Positions 6,315-15,121 of a DNA stretch of 41,946 bases are shown piece by piece. Each line of letters begins with the position of its first letter. Within the stretch, counting starts at the first letter, position 1. Source of the stretch: Catenulispora pinistramenti (lineage in GTDB: Bacteria; Actinomycetota; Actinomycetes; Streptomycetales; Catenulisporaceae); the NCBI RefSeq assembly GCF_018274385.1, contig NZ_JAAFYZ010000074.1:1-41946 (forward strand), written 5' to 3'. A model generated the notes under the pieces. That model searched no databases and had not been told where the DNA came from. It worked only from the letters and a program-made list of their open reading frames with translations. Both the position numbers and the translations under genes were made by a program.

Positions 6315-7558
6315 CTCCCGCTGAGCCACTGGTTCCAGTTCTCCTGCCAGTCCCCGTACCCGTTGCCCGGGGCGACCGTCTTCGGCGAGTTCTCCACCTG
6401 CACCAGGTCCCCGGGGATGGTGTTCTGGAACATCCAGGCCGCCCGGTCCAGGGACAGGCCCACGCAGCCGTGGCTGACGTTCGCATAGCCCTGAGACCCG
6501 ACCGACCACGGCGCGGCGTGGATGTAGGTGCCCGAATACGTCAGGTGGATCGCGTACCGCACGTTCGGGATGTCGTAGGCGTCGCCGAAGCCGACCGACT
6601 GCGAGGTCATCGTCATCGACGAGTTCTTGTCGATGACCGCCATGGTCCCGCCCCAGGTGTCGTCACCGGGCATGCCGCCGGTCACCGGCATCGACCGGAT
6701 CGCGCTGCCGTTCTGGTAGACCGTCATCTCGTGCTTGGACAGGTCCACCACCGACACCTGCTTGCGGCCGACGGTGAAGCCGAACGAGGTGTCGGCGCCG
6801 CCGTACTTCCCGGCCCCGGCCGGCACGCCGTCCAGGTTCAGCGACACCTGGACCTTGGTGCCGGGCTGCCAGTAGCTCTCCGGACGCCAGTCCAGCCGGG
6901 AGTCCGACAGCCAGCTCCAGTGCCCGGCCTGGGCCGGCGAGGTCTGCACGACCAGCGCCTTCTCCACCGCGGCGCGGTCGGTCACCGGGTGCGTGAACTG
7001 CACCAGGATCGGCATGCCGACGCCGACCGTGTCGCCGTTCTGCGGCTCGGTGGTCTGGAACTTCAGCTGCTCGTCGGCGCCCGGGGCGAAGGTGGTGAAC
7101 GACGAGGACCGGGTCACCTGGGTGCCGTCGGACGCGACGCCGGTCGCCGTCAGCGTGTAGTGGGTGCGGGTGCGCAGATGGTCGTCCGCGGTCCACACCG
7201 TGCCGTCGGGGTTCAGCGATCCCGGGATCGCGGCGCCGTCCGGGGCGGCCAGCGTCACGTCGGCCAGCCGTTCCCCGGCCTGCGCCGTCACGCTCACCGG
7301 GACCTCGGTCCGGATGTTCGTGGCGCCGTCGGTCGGCACGCTGGTCAGGGGGATCGGCGTGGCCACCGGCTGTACGGTGGCGCTCGCGGTGCCCGGCACC
7401 GCGGCCGAGCCTAGGGCGCCGCCGAGCAACGTGGCGACGGCGGCGACGCCGAGGGTCCGGCGGGGATGGCGCGGGGTCCCGGTGCGCACTCTGGTCTTCC
7501 TCAGGTTCGTGGCGGATGAGCGGTGCATACCGATACATGTGCGCCGCTTCCTCCTCAT
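6299..7558 (-). CDS. Exported L,D-transpeptidase (Ig-like domains plus YkuD)
   Basis: Up to 419 residues long. A basic N-terminus and hydrophobic segment (TLGVAAVATLLGGALGSAAV, about residues 35-54) lead to an Ala-rich cleavage region. Two Ig-like domains follow (~65-240), then a YkuD catalytic domain with H347 (HAAPW), H363 and C365 (SHGCVGL). This is the architecture of actinobacterial Ldt enzymes that make 3-3 peptidoglycan cross-links outside the membrane. The start is uncertain: ATG 7558 has no Shine-Dalgarno sequence, while ATG 7528 has AGGAGG about 21 bases upstream; both keep the signal peptide. Confidence 0.9.
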   Translation of the reverse strand: MRRKRRTCIGMHRSSATNLRKTRVRTGTPRHPRRTLGVAAVATLLGGALGSAAVPGTASATVQPVATPIPLTSVPTDGATNIRTEVPVSVTAQAGERLADVTLAAPDGAAIPGSLNPDGTVWTADDHLRTRTHYTLTATGVASDGTQVTRSSSFTTFAPGADEQLKFQTTEPQNGDTVGVGMPILVQFTHPVTDRAAVEKALVVQTSPAQAGHWSWLSDSRLDWRPESYWQPGTKVQVSLNLDGVPAGAGKYGGADTSFGFTVGRKQVSVVDLSKHEMTVYQNGSAIRSMPVTGGMPGDDTWGGTMAVIDKNSSMTMTSQSVGFGDAYDIPNVRYAIHLTYSGTYIHAAPWSVGSQGYANVSHGCVGLSLDRAAWMFQNTIPGDLVQVENSPKTVAPGNGYGDWQENWNQWLSGSAVKS

Positions 7559-7689
7559 ATATGCCGATCGATGAGCCGAACGGCGGAAGGCGCGCTGAGT
7601 TGTCCCCCGGATGTTTGAACAGCGACGCGTAGCGTCTCCATGTCGGGCGGCGGTGGGAGGCGGGTGGGGGAAAGTGGTTTCATTTCCCG

Positions 7690-8985
7690 GTGAGCGACGT
7701 AAATAAGTGGACCCCGGAACTGGCGGCCGCGGACCGGGACACGGTCTGGCACCCCTACGCCCCGATGCCCTCCACGGTCGAGCCGTTCCCGGTGGTCGGC
7801 GCCGACGGTGTCCGCATCCGGCTGGCCGACGGCCGGGAGCTCATCGACGGCATGGCCTCCTGGTGGTCGGCGATCCACGGCTACCGGCACCCGGTCCTGG
7901 ACCAGGCGGCCCGCGACCAGCTGGACTCCATGGCGCACGTCATGTTCGGCGGCCTCACCCACGCCCCGGCCGTCCGCCTGGCCGAGCGGCTGACCGCCCT
8001 GGCCCCGGCCGGGCTGGCGCACGTCTTCTTCGCCGACTCCGGCTCGGTCTCGGTCGAGGTCGCGATCAAGATGTGCCTGCAATACCAGCGCTCCCAGGGC
8101 CACGCCGCCCGCACCCGGCTGATGACCGTCCGCGGCGGCTACCACGGCGACACCTTCGGCGCGATGGCCGTCACCGACCCGGCCGGCAGCATGCACCAGC
8201 TGTGGGCCGACGTCCTGCCCCGGCACGTCTTCGCCGACCGCCCGCCGGCCACCCTCACCGAGGAGTACGCCGCACACCTGGCGGACCTGGCCGCCCGGCA
8301 CGCCGACACCCTGGCCGCGATCATCGTCGAACCGGTCGTCCAAGGCGCCGGCGGCATGCACTTCTACGACCCCGAGGTCCTCAAGGTCCTGCGCGCCATC
8401 TGCGACGAACACGGCCTGCTCCTGGTCTTCGACGAGATCGCCACCGGCTTCGGCCGCACCGGCGAGCTGTTCGCCGCCGACCACGCCGGCCTCACCCCGG
8501 ACATCATGACCGTCGGCAAGGCCATGACCGGCGGCTACCTGACGATGGCCGCGGTGCTGTGCACCACCGGCGTCGCCCACGGGATCTCCAGCGGCGAGGC
8601 CCCGGTGCTGATGCACGGGCCCACGTTCATGGCCAACCCGCTGGCGTGCGCCGTCGCCTACGCCTCCACCGGGCTGCTGCTCGACGGGACGTGGCGCACG
8701 CAGGTGGCCGGGATCGACAGGCTGCTGACCGCGCACTTGGAGCCGGCGCGGGAGCTGCCCGGCGTGGCGGATGTGCGGGTGCTGGGCGCGATCGGCGTGA
8801 TCGAGATGGAGCGGCCGACGGACATGCGGACGGCGACCAAGGCGGCGATGGACGAGGGGGTGTGGATCCGGCCCTTCGGGAAGCTGCTGTATGTGATGCC
8901 GCCTTATGTGACGCCGGAGGAGGACGTCGAGCGGATCGCGGCGGGGCTGGTGGCGGCGGCCCGGGCTTCGGCCGTCTTGACCTGA
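7690..8985 (+). CDS. bioA: Adenosylmethionine-8-amino-7-oxononanoate aminotransferase
   Basis: This 431-residue class III PLP aminotransferase of biotin synthesis converts KAPA to DAPA with S-adenosylmethionine as amino donor. The BioA signature [11 protein letters not shown], the phosphate-binding [20 protein letters not shown]248 in [12 protein letters not shown] (pairs with the pyridine nitrogen), the PLP lysine K277 (TVGKAMTGG) and GPTFMANP are all visible. It starts at GTG 7690. No bioB, bioD or bioF lies nearby, so the gene stands alone here, and no BirA/BioQ-type operator was recognised upstream. Confidence 0.93.
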   Translation: MSDVNKWTPELAAADRDTVWHPYAPMPSTVEPFPVVGADGVRIRLADGRELIDGMASWWSAIHGYRHPVLDQAARDQLDSMAHVMFGGLTHAPAVRLAERLTALAPAGLAHVFFADSGSVSVEVAIKMCLQYQRSQGHAARTRLMTVRGGYHGDTFGAMAVTDPAGSMHQLWADVLPRHVFADRPPATLTEEYAAHLADLAARHADTLAAIIVEPVVQGAGGMHFYDPEVLKVLRAICDEHGLLLVFDEIATGFGRTGELFAADHAGLTPDIMTVGKAMTGGYLTMAAVLCTTGVAHGISSGEAPVLMHGPTFMANPLACAVAYASTGLLLDGTWRTQVAGIDRLLTAHLEPARELPGVADVRVLGAIGVIEMERPTDMRTATKAAMDEGVWIRPFGKLLYVMPPYVTPEEDVERIAAGLVAAARASAVLT

Positions 8986-9084
8986 CCGGCCGGGTGGGGG
9001 CCTGGCCACGATCGCCGATCCGGGTGGCCGGGCCGCGATCATTGCCCCTTCCGCGATGGATCGATAGGCCATACCTTTCGAAGG

Positions 9085-10230
9085 GTGACTGACCCCGCCG
9101 TGCCCGCCTTGGCCGGGCTCGACCCGGCCGCTGTCGCCGATTTCCTCGCCGCCAAGGCCCCGGAGTTGGGGGCCCGGGCCCCGTTGACCGCCGAGCTGAT
9201 CGCCGGCGGTCTTTCCAATCTCACCTACGAGCTGCGCGACGCCGATGGCCGCGCGTGGGTGCTGCGCCGGCCGCCGCTGGGGCACGTGCTGCCCACGGCG
9301 CACGACATGCGGCGTGAGTTCCGGGTGATCTCGGCGTTGGCCGGGACCGTGCCGGTCGCGCGGGCATACGTGCTCTGCGAAGACCCGGATGTGATCGGTG
9401 CGCCGTTCTACCTGATGGAGAAGGTTCAGGGCGTGGTGCTGCGGACGCGGGCACAGTGCGCGGCGCTCAGCGTGGCGCAGCGGCGGTCGGCGGCCGAGAG
9501 TCTGGTGGACGTGCTGGCCGCGGTGCACGCCGTGGATCCGGCGGCGGTCGGTCTGGCTGATTTCGGGCGGCCGGAAGGGTATCTGCACCGGCAGCTGGAT
9601 CGGTGGGATCGGCAGTACGCGGCGTCACAGAGTCGTGAGATCAGGGGTCTGTTCGAGCTCGGGGACGGGCTGCGCGCGGCGGTTCCGGTGACTCAGCGCT
9701 CGACGATTCTGCACGGCGACTACCGGCTGGACAACGTGATGGTGCGGCTGTCCGGCGGCACTGACGGTGCCGGCGTCGGCAGCAACGCCGACGGTGCCGG
9801 CGTCGGCAGCAACGCCGACACCGCTGGCACCGCCGACACTGCCGAAGTCCGCGTAGCCGCGGTCTTCGACTGGGAGATGTCCACCCTCGGCGACCCGCTG
9901 GCCGACCTCGGCCTGCTCCTCACCTACTGGGAGGACCCGGGCCACCCGCCGAAGGGCATCCTGACTGCCAGCGGCGGCGGCCTGACCAACCACGAGGGCT
10001 TCCTGAACAGCCGCGACCTTGTCGAGCGCTACCAGGCCGCGACCGGGCTGATCGTCGACGACCTGGACTGGTACGTAGCCTTCAGCCACTACAAGCTCGC
10101 GGTGATCCTGGAGGGCATCCACTACCGGCACGAGCACGGCCTGACCTTGGGCGAGGGTTTCGAGAAGGCCGGCACGGCGGTGCCCTCGCTGGTCGAGGCC
10201 GGCCGCCGCTACCTGGATCGGACCAGGTAG
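9085..10230 (+). CDS. Phosphotransferase family protein (ACAD10/APH-like kinase)
   Basis: This 381-residue kinase-fold protein is related to aminoglycoside phosphotransferases and the ACAD10 N-terminal kinase. It shows the nucleotide-binding lobe (GGLSNLTYEL, VLRRPPLG), the catalytic loop HGDYRLDN and the metal-binding FDWEMSTLGDPLADLG. A 27-bp perfect tandem duplication (9763-9789 and 9790-9816) and further Ala/Asp/Gly/Thr repeats add about 25 residues between these two motifs. That is a loop in the fold, so activity may survive. It starts at GTG 9085. Actinobacterial relatives often lie near acyl-CoA dehydrogenases and may phosphorylate hydroxyacyl-CoA substrates; no such neighbour is seen here. 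Confidence 0.85.
   Translation: MTDPAVPALAGLDPAAVADFLAAKAPELGARAPLTAELIAGGLSNLTYELRDADGRAWVLRRPPLGHVLPTAHDMRREFRVISALAGTVPVARAYVLCEDPDVIGAPFYLMEKVQGVVLRTRAQCAALSVAQRRSAAESLVDVLAAVHAVDPAAVGLADFGRPEGYLHRQLDRWDRQYAASQSREIRGLFELGDGLRAAVPVTQRSTILHGDYRLDNVMVRLSGGTDGAGVGSNADGAGVGSNADTAGTADTAEVRVAAVFDWEMSTLGDPLADLGLLLTYWEDPGHPPKGILTASGGGLTNHEGFLNSRDLVERYQAATGLIVDDLDWYVAFSHYKLAVILEGIHYRHEHGLTLGEGFEKAGTAVPSLVEAGRRYLDRTR
9763..9816 (+). repeat. 27-bp perfect tandem duplication inside the phosphotransferase gene
   Basis: Two identical 27-bp copies encode DGAGVGSNA twice, in frame, between the HGDYRLDN and FDWE motifs. Degenerate Ala/Thr/Asp codons follow to about 9840. Confidence 0.9.
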
Positions 10231-10329
10231 CGGGCGTGCCGGAGGAAGCGGAGGAGCCCGGAGCCCGACCGGGCCCCTACCGCTTGTGGGGCGGTTGCAG
10301 AGTATTGGGTTCTGCGAACCTTTGTCAGG

Positions 10330-10983
10330 CTAGTTGACGAAGACCAGCCCGGCGCTCTGCGTGGTGTCGGTGATCGGCCCCACCGCCCCGGCGAACGTCC
10401 CGGAGCTCGGGCACAGGCCCGAGCCGCTGAGCAGGGCGACGTTCTGGGTGGCGAAGCTGATGCCGTTGTTGCTGTTGGTCAGGCTGCCGTTGATCGCGGC
10501 GTCGCCGCTGGCGTTGTTGCCGTAGTCGCAGGTCACGTTGCCGCCCAGGATGGTGCCCAGGGTGACCTGCTCGTCCAGGCCGGTGACCGCCAGGGTCGGG
10601 CTGGTGCCGTCGGTCACGGTGCCGGTGGCGTTGCCGTTCAGCTCGACGCTGACCACGCTGGTGGTGCCGCCGATGGTCGAGCTGCAGCTCGACGGGTCGG
10701 CGTGCAGCTGGGTGATGCTCTCGGTGGCGGTCCCGGGGGCCGAGCCGTTGGCGGTGGCGCTGGCGGAGAACGCCCCGGTGCTGCAGTCGATGGTGCCGCT
10801 GCTGGTGGTGAACAGGAAGTCGCTGCTGATCGGGCCGGTCAGGACGTCGCCGACGTTGACGTTGGTCCCGCCGGCGCTGCCGACGGTCAGCACGCCGCCG
10901 GTGGCGGCGCCGGCCTGGCCGGCCGCGCCGATGACGAGGCCGGAGACGGCGAAGGCGGTCAGGGCGAGGGTACGGATACGCAT
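10330..10983 (-). CDS. Secreted protein of unknown function
   Basis: This 217-residue protein has a signal peptide (MRIRTLALTAFAVSGLVIGA, cleavage near AGA-AT). The mature part is rich in Gly, Ser, Thr and Asn, has four cysteines (in DCSTG, SSCSS, TCDYG and LCPSS) that could pair after export, and ends in AGLVFVN. The composition suggests an all-beta extracellular protein. I do not recognise a named family. It lies 7 bp downstream of another secreted protein gene on the same strand, so the two form an operon divergent from a TetR regulator. Confidence 0.8.
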   Translation of the reverse strand: MRIRTLALTAFAVSGLVIGAAGQAGAATGGVLTVGSAGGTNVNVGDVLTGPISSDFLFTTSSGTIDCSTGAFSASATANGSAPGTATESITQLHADPSSCSSTIGGTTSVVSVELNGNATGTVTDGTSPTLAVTGLDEQVTLGTILGGNVTCDYGNNASGDAAINGSLTNSNNGISFATQNVALLSGSGLCPSSGTFAGAVGPITDTTQSAGLVFVN

Positions 10984-10990
10984 GACGGAT

Positions 10991-11923
10991 TCACTTTCTG
11001 CTGGCGTTGATGGCGTTGGTCAGGTCGCTGTCGCTGGAGTCGACGGCGAGCGTGGTGGTGACGGAGGACAGCGTGATCGCGTTGTGGCCGGCCGCCGAGG
11101 GCAGGCCGAACAGCGAGTTCACGATCCAGTCCGCGGAGTCGAACAGGCCGCAGCCGCTGGAGCCCGGGACCGGCAGGGCGTTGTCGACCATGGTCGCGCC
11201 GGCGAAACCGACCACCGAGGACTTGAAGCCGTTCGGGTCGGCCTTGATCGAGATGGCGCCGGTGTTGCCCTTGACCGGCTGGTTCGGCGGCGGCGGGCTG
11301 GTGGTCCCGGCCGTCGGCTCCAGCATGATCGGCGTGCTGTCGGAGCCGACGTAGCAGTCCAGGCCGAGGAAGGCGTTGAGCAGGTGCAGCTTGATCGGCA
11401 GCTGGAACAGCGGGTAGTTCTCGCCGGCGGACAGCGGGGCGAAGTCCGTGATCGGGCCGGCCGGCTCGATCAGGACGATGGCACTGGTCACCCCGGGCCA
11501 GAAGTTGGACAGGCCGGGGATCGGCACGTCCAGCGGACTGGACTGGAGCTCGTTGCCGTCGGTCGGTGCGACCGTGGAGAACAGCGTCGCCGTGGTCTTG
11601 TCCGGGAAGGTGACGGTCGGGCCGCCCTTGGCCCAGGTGGCGCCGAAGGCGACGGTCATCGGTGAGGTGAAGTTCACCTGGGTGGAACCCACGGTGAACC
11701 CGCCACCGCCTATCGTGGCCACGACGCAGCCCACGACGGCCTGATCAGGATCCTGCATCTGGGTACTGGAGGTGGGACAGGTGCCCATACCCGTATACAG
11801 GCCCGAAGGCTGGCTGGTGGCCGCCGAAGACGGTGCGGCGGTGACCGCGACCAGCGCCAGGGCGGCCGCCACCGCGCAGAGTGTACGTTTTCGGAACCGG
11901 TGGAACAGGCCGGGAAAAGCCAT
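10991..11923 (-). CDS. Secreted protein of unknown function, first gene of a two-gene operon
   Basis: About 310 residues with a clear signal peptide (FRKRTLCAVAAALALVAVTA, cleavage near SSA-AT). The mature domain is beta-rich with cysteines in GTCPTSS, VGCVVAT, LDCYVG and SGCGLF. It contains a Pro-rich hinge (TTSPPPPNQPV) and ends NAINASRK. ATG 11923 has GGGAG 7 bases upstream; a GTG at 11929 is also open. I cannot name the family. The operator-like TGATACCGGCCGGTAACA lies ~110 bp upstream and recurs before the DUF6230 gene, linking this operon to that module. Confidence 0.8.
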   Translation of the reverse strand: MAFPGLFHRFRKRTLCAVAAALALVAVTAAPSSAATSQPSGLYTGMGTCPTSSTQMQDPDQAVVGCVVATIGGGGFTVGSTQVNFTSPMTVAFGATWAKGGPTVTFPDKTTATLFSTVAPTDGNELQSSPLDVPIPGLSNFWPGVTSAIVLIEPAGPITDFAPLSAGENYPLFQLPIKLHLLNAFLGLDCYVGSDSTPIMLEPTAGTTSPPPPNQPVKGNTGAISIKADPNGFKSSVVGFAGATMVDNALPVPGSSGCGLFDSADWIVNSLFGLPSAAGHNAITLSSVTTTLAVDSSDSDLTNAINASRK

Positions 11924-12033
11924 GTTCACGCTCCCTCGTCAGCGGGGATGTCAGATGGTGCGGGGACTGCGTCGCGACGACGCCTGTTGAGCCCAGAAGA
12001 ACGCTGCTGGTGATCTGAATCTGGATCACACAC

Positions 12034-12051
12034 TGATACCGGCCGGTAACA
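12034..12051. promoter_or_regulatory. Operator-like palindrome between secreted-protein operon and TetR gene
   Basis: TGATACCGGCCGGTAACA contains the 12-bp perfect palindrome TACCGGCCGGTA. A close relative on the opposite strand, TGTTACCGGCC plus AGTCACC, is found at 13090-13107 before the DUF6230 gene. The TetR protein encoded at 12109 is the likely binder. Confidence 0.7.
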
Positions 12052-12108
12052 AAACTCGTGGGAGTTGTAACTCCGCAGGGTTCGCCAGTCAAGTCCCCAG
12101 GGGAAAAG

Positions 12109-13047
12109 ATGGGTGTTTCTACCGTTCTGGCCCCGCTGCCCGGCGCGCGCTCCCCGCGCGATCCGCAGCGGGCGATCAAACGCGGGCCCAGCCGGGTGCC
12201 GCGCGAGCAGGTGGCGGCCACGCAACGGGACCGGCTCTACGACGGCCTGGTGCGCACCGTCGCCGAACGCGGATACGCGAACGCCTCGGTGAGCGACATC
12301 TGCCGGGCCTCCGGCGTCACGCGGCCGGCGTTCTACGAGCACTTCGAAAGCAAACAGGGGGCCTTCCTGGCCGCCTACCGGCACGGGACCGACGTGCTGT
12401 TCGCCATGCTGCGGCAGGCTTTCTGCGATGCGGCGCAGGAGCGTCAGGCTGCTGAGACAGGCGAGGCGGGCGAGGCAGGCGAGACCGCCGAGCCGATCGG
12501 GACGGCGCCCGCGCCCGCCGAGGGCGACGCGCCGTGCCCGCAGGCCGGATCCGCCGCTGCCGCCGCCGACGCCCCCGAGGTCGACATCGAGGCCGACATC
12601 GAGGTCGACATCGAGGCCTGGGCCCGGGCCACCTGCTCGGTGCTCGCCGTCCTGCTCGACGTGCTCAGCAGCGTCCCGGCGTTCGCCACCGCGGCGATCG
12701 TCGAGATCGACGCCGTGGGCCCGGCCGGGCGCCAGGCGCGGGCCGAACGGCTGCGTGACTTCGAGTCCTTCTTCACCCTGGCGCCGTCGGTCCCGGACGG
12801 CGTGTCCCGGGCGGAGGTGGTGAACAGCGTGGTCGCCGGCGCCTACGGGACGCTGTACCGGTACATCGCCGGCGGCCGCATCGCCGAACTGCCGGAACTG
12901 CTACCGGGGCTGGTCTACTTCGTGGTCGCGCCGTTCGCCGGACCGCAGAGCGCGGCACAGGCGGCGAAGGCGGCGTCCGCCGATCATCCCCGTTCGGTGG
13001 CGCCGTGTGTCCCGACGCAGGCCGACGCCGGTGTCGCCGGTGAGTGA
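12109..13047 (+). CDS. TetR family regulator with repeat-rich insertion
   Basis: About 312 residues, longer than the usual ~200. The HTH is seen in VSDICRASGVTRPAFYEHFE (residues ~63-82). An acidic low-complexity stretch follows from about residue 110 to 170, made of GEAGEAGETAE and EVDIEADIEVDIEA repeats that reflect 9- and 12-bp DNA repeats (12460-12620). Then comes a helical C-terminal ligand domain. ATG 12109 is preceded by AGGGGAAA; an upstream ATG at 12058 has no such site. It sits between two secreted-protein genes and the DUF6230/DUF6114 pair and probably represses both units through the shared TACCGGCC-type sites. Confidence 0.85.
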   Translation: MGVSTVLAPLPGARSPRDPQRAIKRGPSRVPREQVAATQRDRLYDGLVRTVAERGYANASVSDICRASGVTRPAFYEHFESKQGAFLAAYRHGTDVLFAMLRQAFCDAAQERQAAETGEAGEAGETAEPIGTAPAPAEGDAPCPQAGSAAAAADAPEVDIEADIEVDIEAWARATCSVLAVLLDVLSSVPAFATAAIVEIDAVGPAGRQARAERLRDFESFFTLAPSVPDGVSRAEVVNSVVAGAYGTLYRYIAGGRIAELPELLPGLVYFVVAPFAGPQSAAQAAKAASADHPRSVAPCVPTQADAGVAGE

Positions 13048-13089
13048 ATCAGTGTCCGAACGGTTGACCGATTCAAAACCCTGAGAGTA

Positions 13090-13107
13090 TGTTACCGGCC
13101 AGTCACC
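13090..13107. promoter_or_regulatory. Second operator-like site, upstream of the DUF6230 gene
   Basis: TGTTACCGGCCAGTCACC matches the reverse complement of the site at 12034-12051 over the TGTTACCGGCC half, with a degenerate second half. It lies about 110 bp before the DUF6230 start codon. Confidence 0.6.
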
Positions 13108-13215
13108 CTGTGTCGGGTGAGCCATGTCACATCCAGCTGTGCCGGTGCCGGTCGATCTCGTCCGACCGCCCCGGCCCTTCACGAACGCCTGGTGACAGGA
13201 ATGGAAAGGAGCCGA

Positions 13216-13830
13216 ATGGCGACCAAACCCGGCAAGGCGGAGGGCAAGGTCCGCTACCGCCGTGCCGCGATACCCGGGCTGGCCGCGCTCGCCATCACCG
13301 GTGGGCTCGTGATGGCGACCGCGCAGGGCGCCCTCGGCGTCCAGTTCGCGATCTCCGGCATGCCGTTCGTGGTGACCGCGGACCACCTGCACGGACAGAA
13401 CTTCGAGCAGTTCGGCGGCCTGGACAACGCCCTGGACAGCAAGAACCCCTGGCTGAAGAGCTCCAACGGTCAGGCCGTGGTGATGACCTCGGTCATCGGC
13501 GACGCGCAGATCACCAACCTGTGCCAGAGCGTCAACCTGGTCGGGATCAACCTGGTGATCCGGGCCGGCAACAAGGGCACCCCGGTGCACGCCACCAATC
13601 TGATCCTGGACTCCACCGACCTTTCCGGCGACGCGACCTTCCAGAACATCCAGATCGGCCGGGACGCGTCCAACCTGAGCGAAGACCAGGTGGTGGGCAA
13701 CAAGTACACCTTCGGCCAGCAGGCCGACACGGTGGACATCGACAACGTCCGGCAGGACAGCTACGCGACCACCGCGTCGACGTTCTCACTGCCGGGCCTG
13801 AACATGTCCTTCCAGAGTAAGGGCTGCTGA
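13216..13830 (+). CDS. DUF6230 family exported protein
   Basis: This 204-residue protein has one N-terminal hydrophobic segment (IPGLAALAITGGLVMATAQG). The body matches the DUF6230 pattern as I recall it: FAISGMPFVVTADHL, FEQFGGL, LCQSVNL, and FGQQADTVDIDNVRQDSYAT near the end. Relatives in Streptomyces are often labelled cholesterol esterase, but I see no GxSxG or other hydrolase motif. ATG 13216 has AAAGGAG at ideal spacing. It is followed after 3 bp by the DUF6114 gene, the usual partner. Surface or membrane-associated location is inferred. Confidence 0.85.
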   Translation: MATKPGKAEGKVRYRRAAIPGLAALAITGGLVMATAQGALGVQFAISGMPFVVTADHLHGQNFEQFGGLDNALDSKNPWLKSSNGQAVVMTSVIGDAQITNLCQSVNLVGINLVIRAGNKGTPVHATNLILDSTDLSGDATFQNIQIGRDASNLSEDQVVGNKYTFGQQADTVDIDNVRQDSYATTASTFSLPGLNMSFQSKGC

Positions 13831-13833
13831 GCG

Positions 13834-14301
13834 GTGACAGAGCACGAAGAAGGCGCGCCCGGCGTCCCGGAGGCCCAGCCGGCCCCCGAGCGGCGCGGGG
13901 CGCGCCGTGCCTTCCGGCACTGGCGCCGCACCCGGCCCTTCTGGGGCGGGCTGCTGGTGACCCTGGGCGGCGGGGAGATGCTGGCGCTGTACCGCGCGTC
14001 GTTGAAGGACACGATGCACATGGGCCTGTACGGCCTGGGCGGCTACCTCGTCCCGGTCCTGCTGGTGATCCTGGGTCTGAGCCTGATCTTCGACCCGCTG
14101 CACCGCACCTTCTACTCGGTGCTCTCCCTGCTGTTCTCCGTCGCCAGCTGGATGACCAGCAACCTCGGCGGCTTCATCATCGGCATGCTCCTGGCGATGG
14201 CCGGTGCCTCGCTGGCCTTCGGCTGGGCCGAATCGCAGCAGCCTGAGGAAGAGTCGGCGGCGGTGCAGGAGAAGGAGCCCGAAGGGCTGCCGACCGCCTG
14301 A
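13834..14301 (+). CDS. DUF6114 membrane protein
   Basis: This 155-residue protein has an Arg-rich cytoplasmic N-terminus (RRAFRHWRRTRPFWGG) and about four membrane segments between residues 35 and 130. It includes the conserved SWMTSNLGGFIIGMLLAMAG and ends in an acidic tail. It starts at GTG 13834, three bases after the stop of the DUF6230 gene, so the two are co-transcribed and probably translationally coupled. Function is unknown; partnership with the DUF6230 protein at the cell envelope is inferred from gene pairing. Confidence 0.85.
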   Translation: MTEHEEGAPGVPEAQPAPERRGARRAFRHWRRTRPFWGGLLVTLGGGEMLALYRASLKDTMHMGLYGLGGYLVPVLLVILGLSLIFDPLHRTFYSVLSLLFSVASWMTSNLGGFIIGMLLAMAGASLAFGWAESQQPEEESAAVQEKEPEGLPTA

Positions 14302-14365
14302 CGGTTTCGCTCCCCCCGAGGGTTCCGCGCTTCTGACGGCTCCGGGCTCCTGACGGGCCCCGCGC

Positions 14366-14389
14366 CGCGCCGCCGATCGGGGCGGCGCG
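14366..14389 (+). terminator. Hairpin downstream of the DUF6230/DUF6114 operon
   Basis: CGCGCCGCC pairs with GGCGGCGCG around a GATCGG loop, 65 bp after the DUF6114 stop and before the convergent TetR gene. There is no strong U-tract, as is common in actinomycetes. Confidence 0.6.
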
Positions 14390-14468
14390 TGTAATGCATG
14401 CTGCCGTCGCGATTCCGAACTTGATCGCGTTGCCGGCGACCCGACCGCCTTTCGGTCCGCGGGCTCCT

Positions 14469-15113
14469 CTATTTCCCGCGCTTTTCCAACTCGGCGCGCA
14501 TACCGGCGACGATGGCGTTCAGGCCGTAATCGAAGACCGCGTCGGGATCGCGCGCGGCGCCGACCGCGGCTACCAGGTTCGGGTACTGCGACATGTCCGG
14601 CATCCCGTCAGGCTGTCCCGCCGGTTCGGCGGTCTCAGGGGTCTCAGCAGCCTCGGCGGCGGGACTCCGCGCCCCTTCGCGCTCCAGTGCCGAGCCGGTG
14701 ATGTAGCTGCTGATGGCCAGCAGGCCGCGCAGCGCCTCTTCGGGCGCGAAGCCGGCGGCGCCGAGTGCTTCGAGCATCGATTCCAGTCCCGGGAACAGGT
14801 CCTCGGTGGGCTTGGTCTGCGCTGCCAGGCGGGCGCCGTCGCGGTGCTTGATCAGCCTTCCGTACTGGAGCCGGGAGCGTTCGATGAGCCAGTCGTCCCA
14901 GGCCTGGCCGGGGCGCGGGACCCGGAGTTCGGCGGGGCTCATCGCGACCAGCATGTGGTCCAGCAGCTCCTGCTTGTTCTTGAAGTGCCAGTAGAGCGCC
15001 GGCGCCTGGACGTCGAACTCCTTGGCCAGCCGGCGCATGGACAGCTTGTCCAGGCCGACCTCGTCCAGTAGCGCGATCGCGGTGTCGATGATCGCTTGGC
15101 GTTCCAGCTTCAC
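14469..15113 (-). CDS. TetR family regulator (TetR C-terminal domain type)
   Basis: This 214-residue repressor has the HTH in LSMRRLAKEFDVQAPALYWH (residues ~24-43), the ALYWHF motif typical of the classic TetR(A-D) group, and a TetR_C-like ligand domain. An Ala/Glu/Pro-rich loop (PAAEAAETPETAEPAG) replaces a short linker. It starts at GTG 15113 with only a weak ribosome site. It diverges from an FAD monooxygenase across 68 bp that hold two operators, a layout parallel to tetR and the tetracycline-modifying hydroxylases; the ligand is probably an aromatic compound or antibiotic. Confidence 0.88.
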   Translation of the reverse strand: MKLERQAIIDTAIALLDEVGLDKLSMRRLAKEFDVQAPALYWHFKNKQELLDHMLVAMSPAELRVPRPGQAWDDWLIERSRLQYGRLIKHRDGARLAAQTKPTEDLFPGLESMLEALGAAGFAPEEALRGLLAISSYITGSALEREGARSPAAEAAETPETAEPAGQPDGMPDMSQYPNLVAAVGAARDPDAVFDYGLNAIVAGMRAELEKRGK

Positions 15114-15121
15114 CTTGACAG

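Noticed and set aside
7690-8985. Biotin gene cluster
   Set aside because: Only bioA is present; neighbours are unrelated.
7555-9588. 677-residue ORF antisense to bioA and the phosphotransferase
   Set aside because: Shadow of two genes with clear motifs on the plus strand; His/Arg/Gly-rich without domains.
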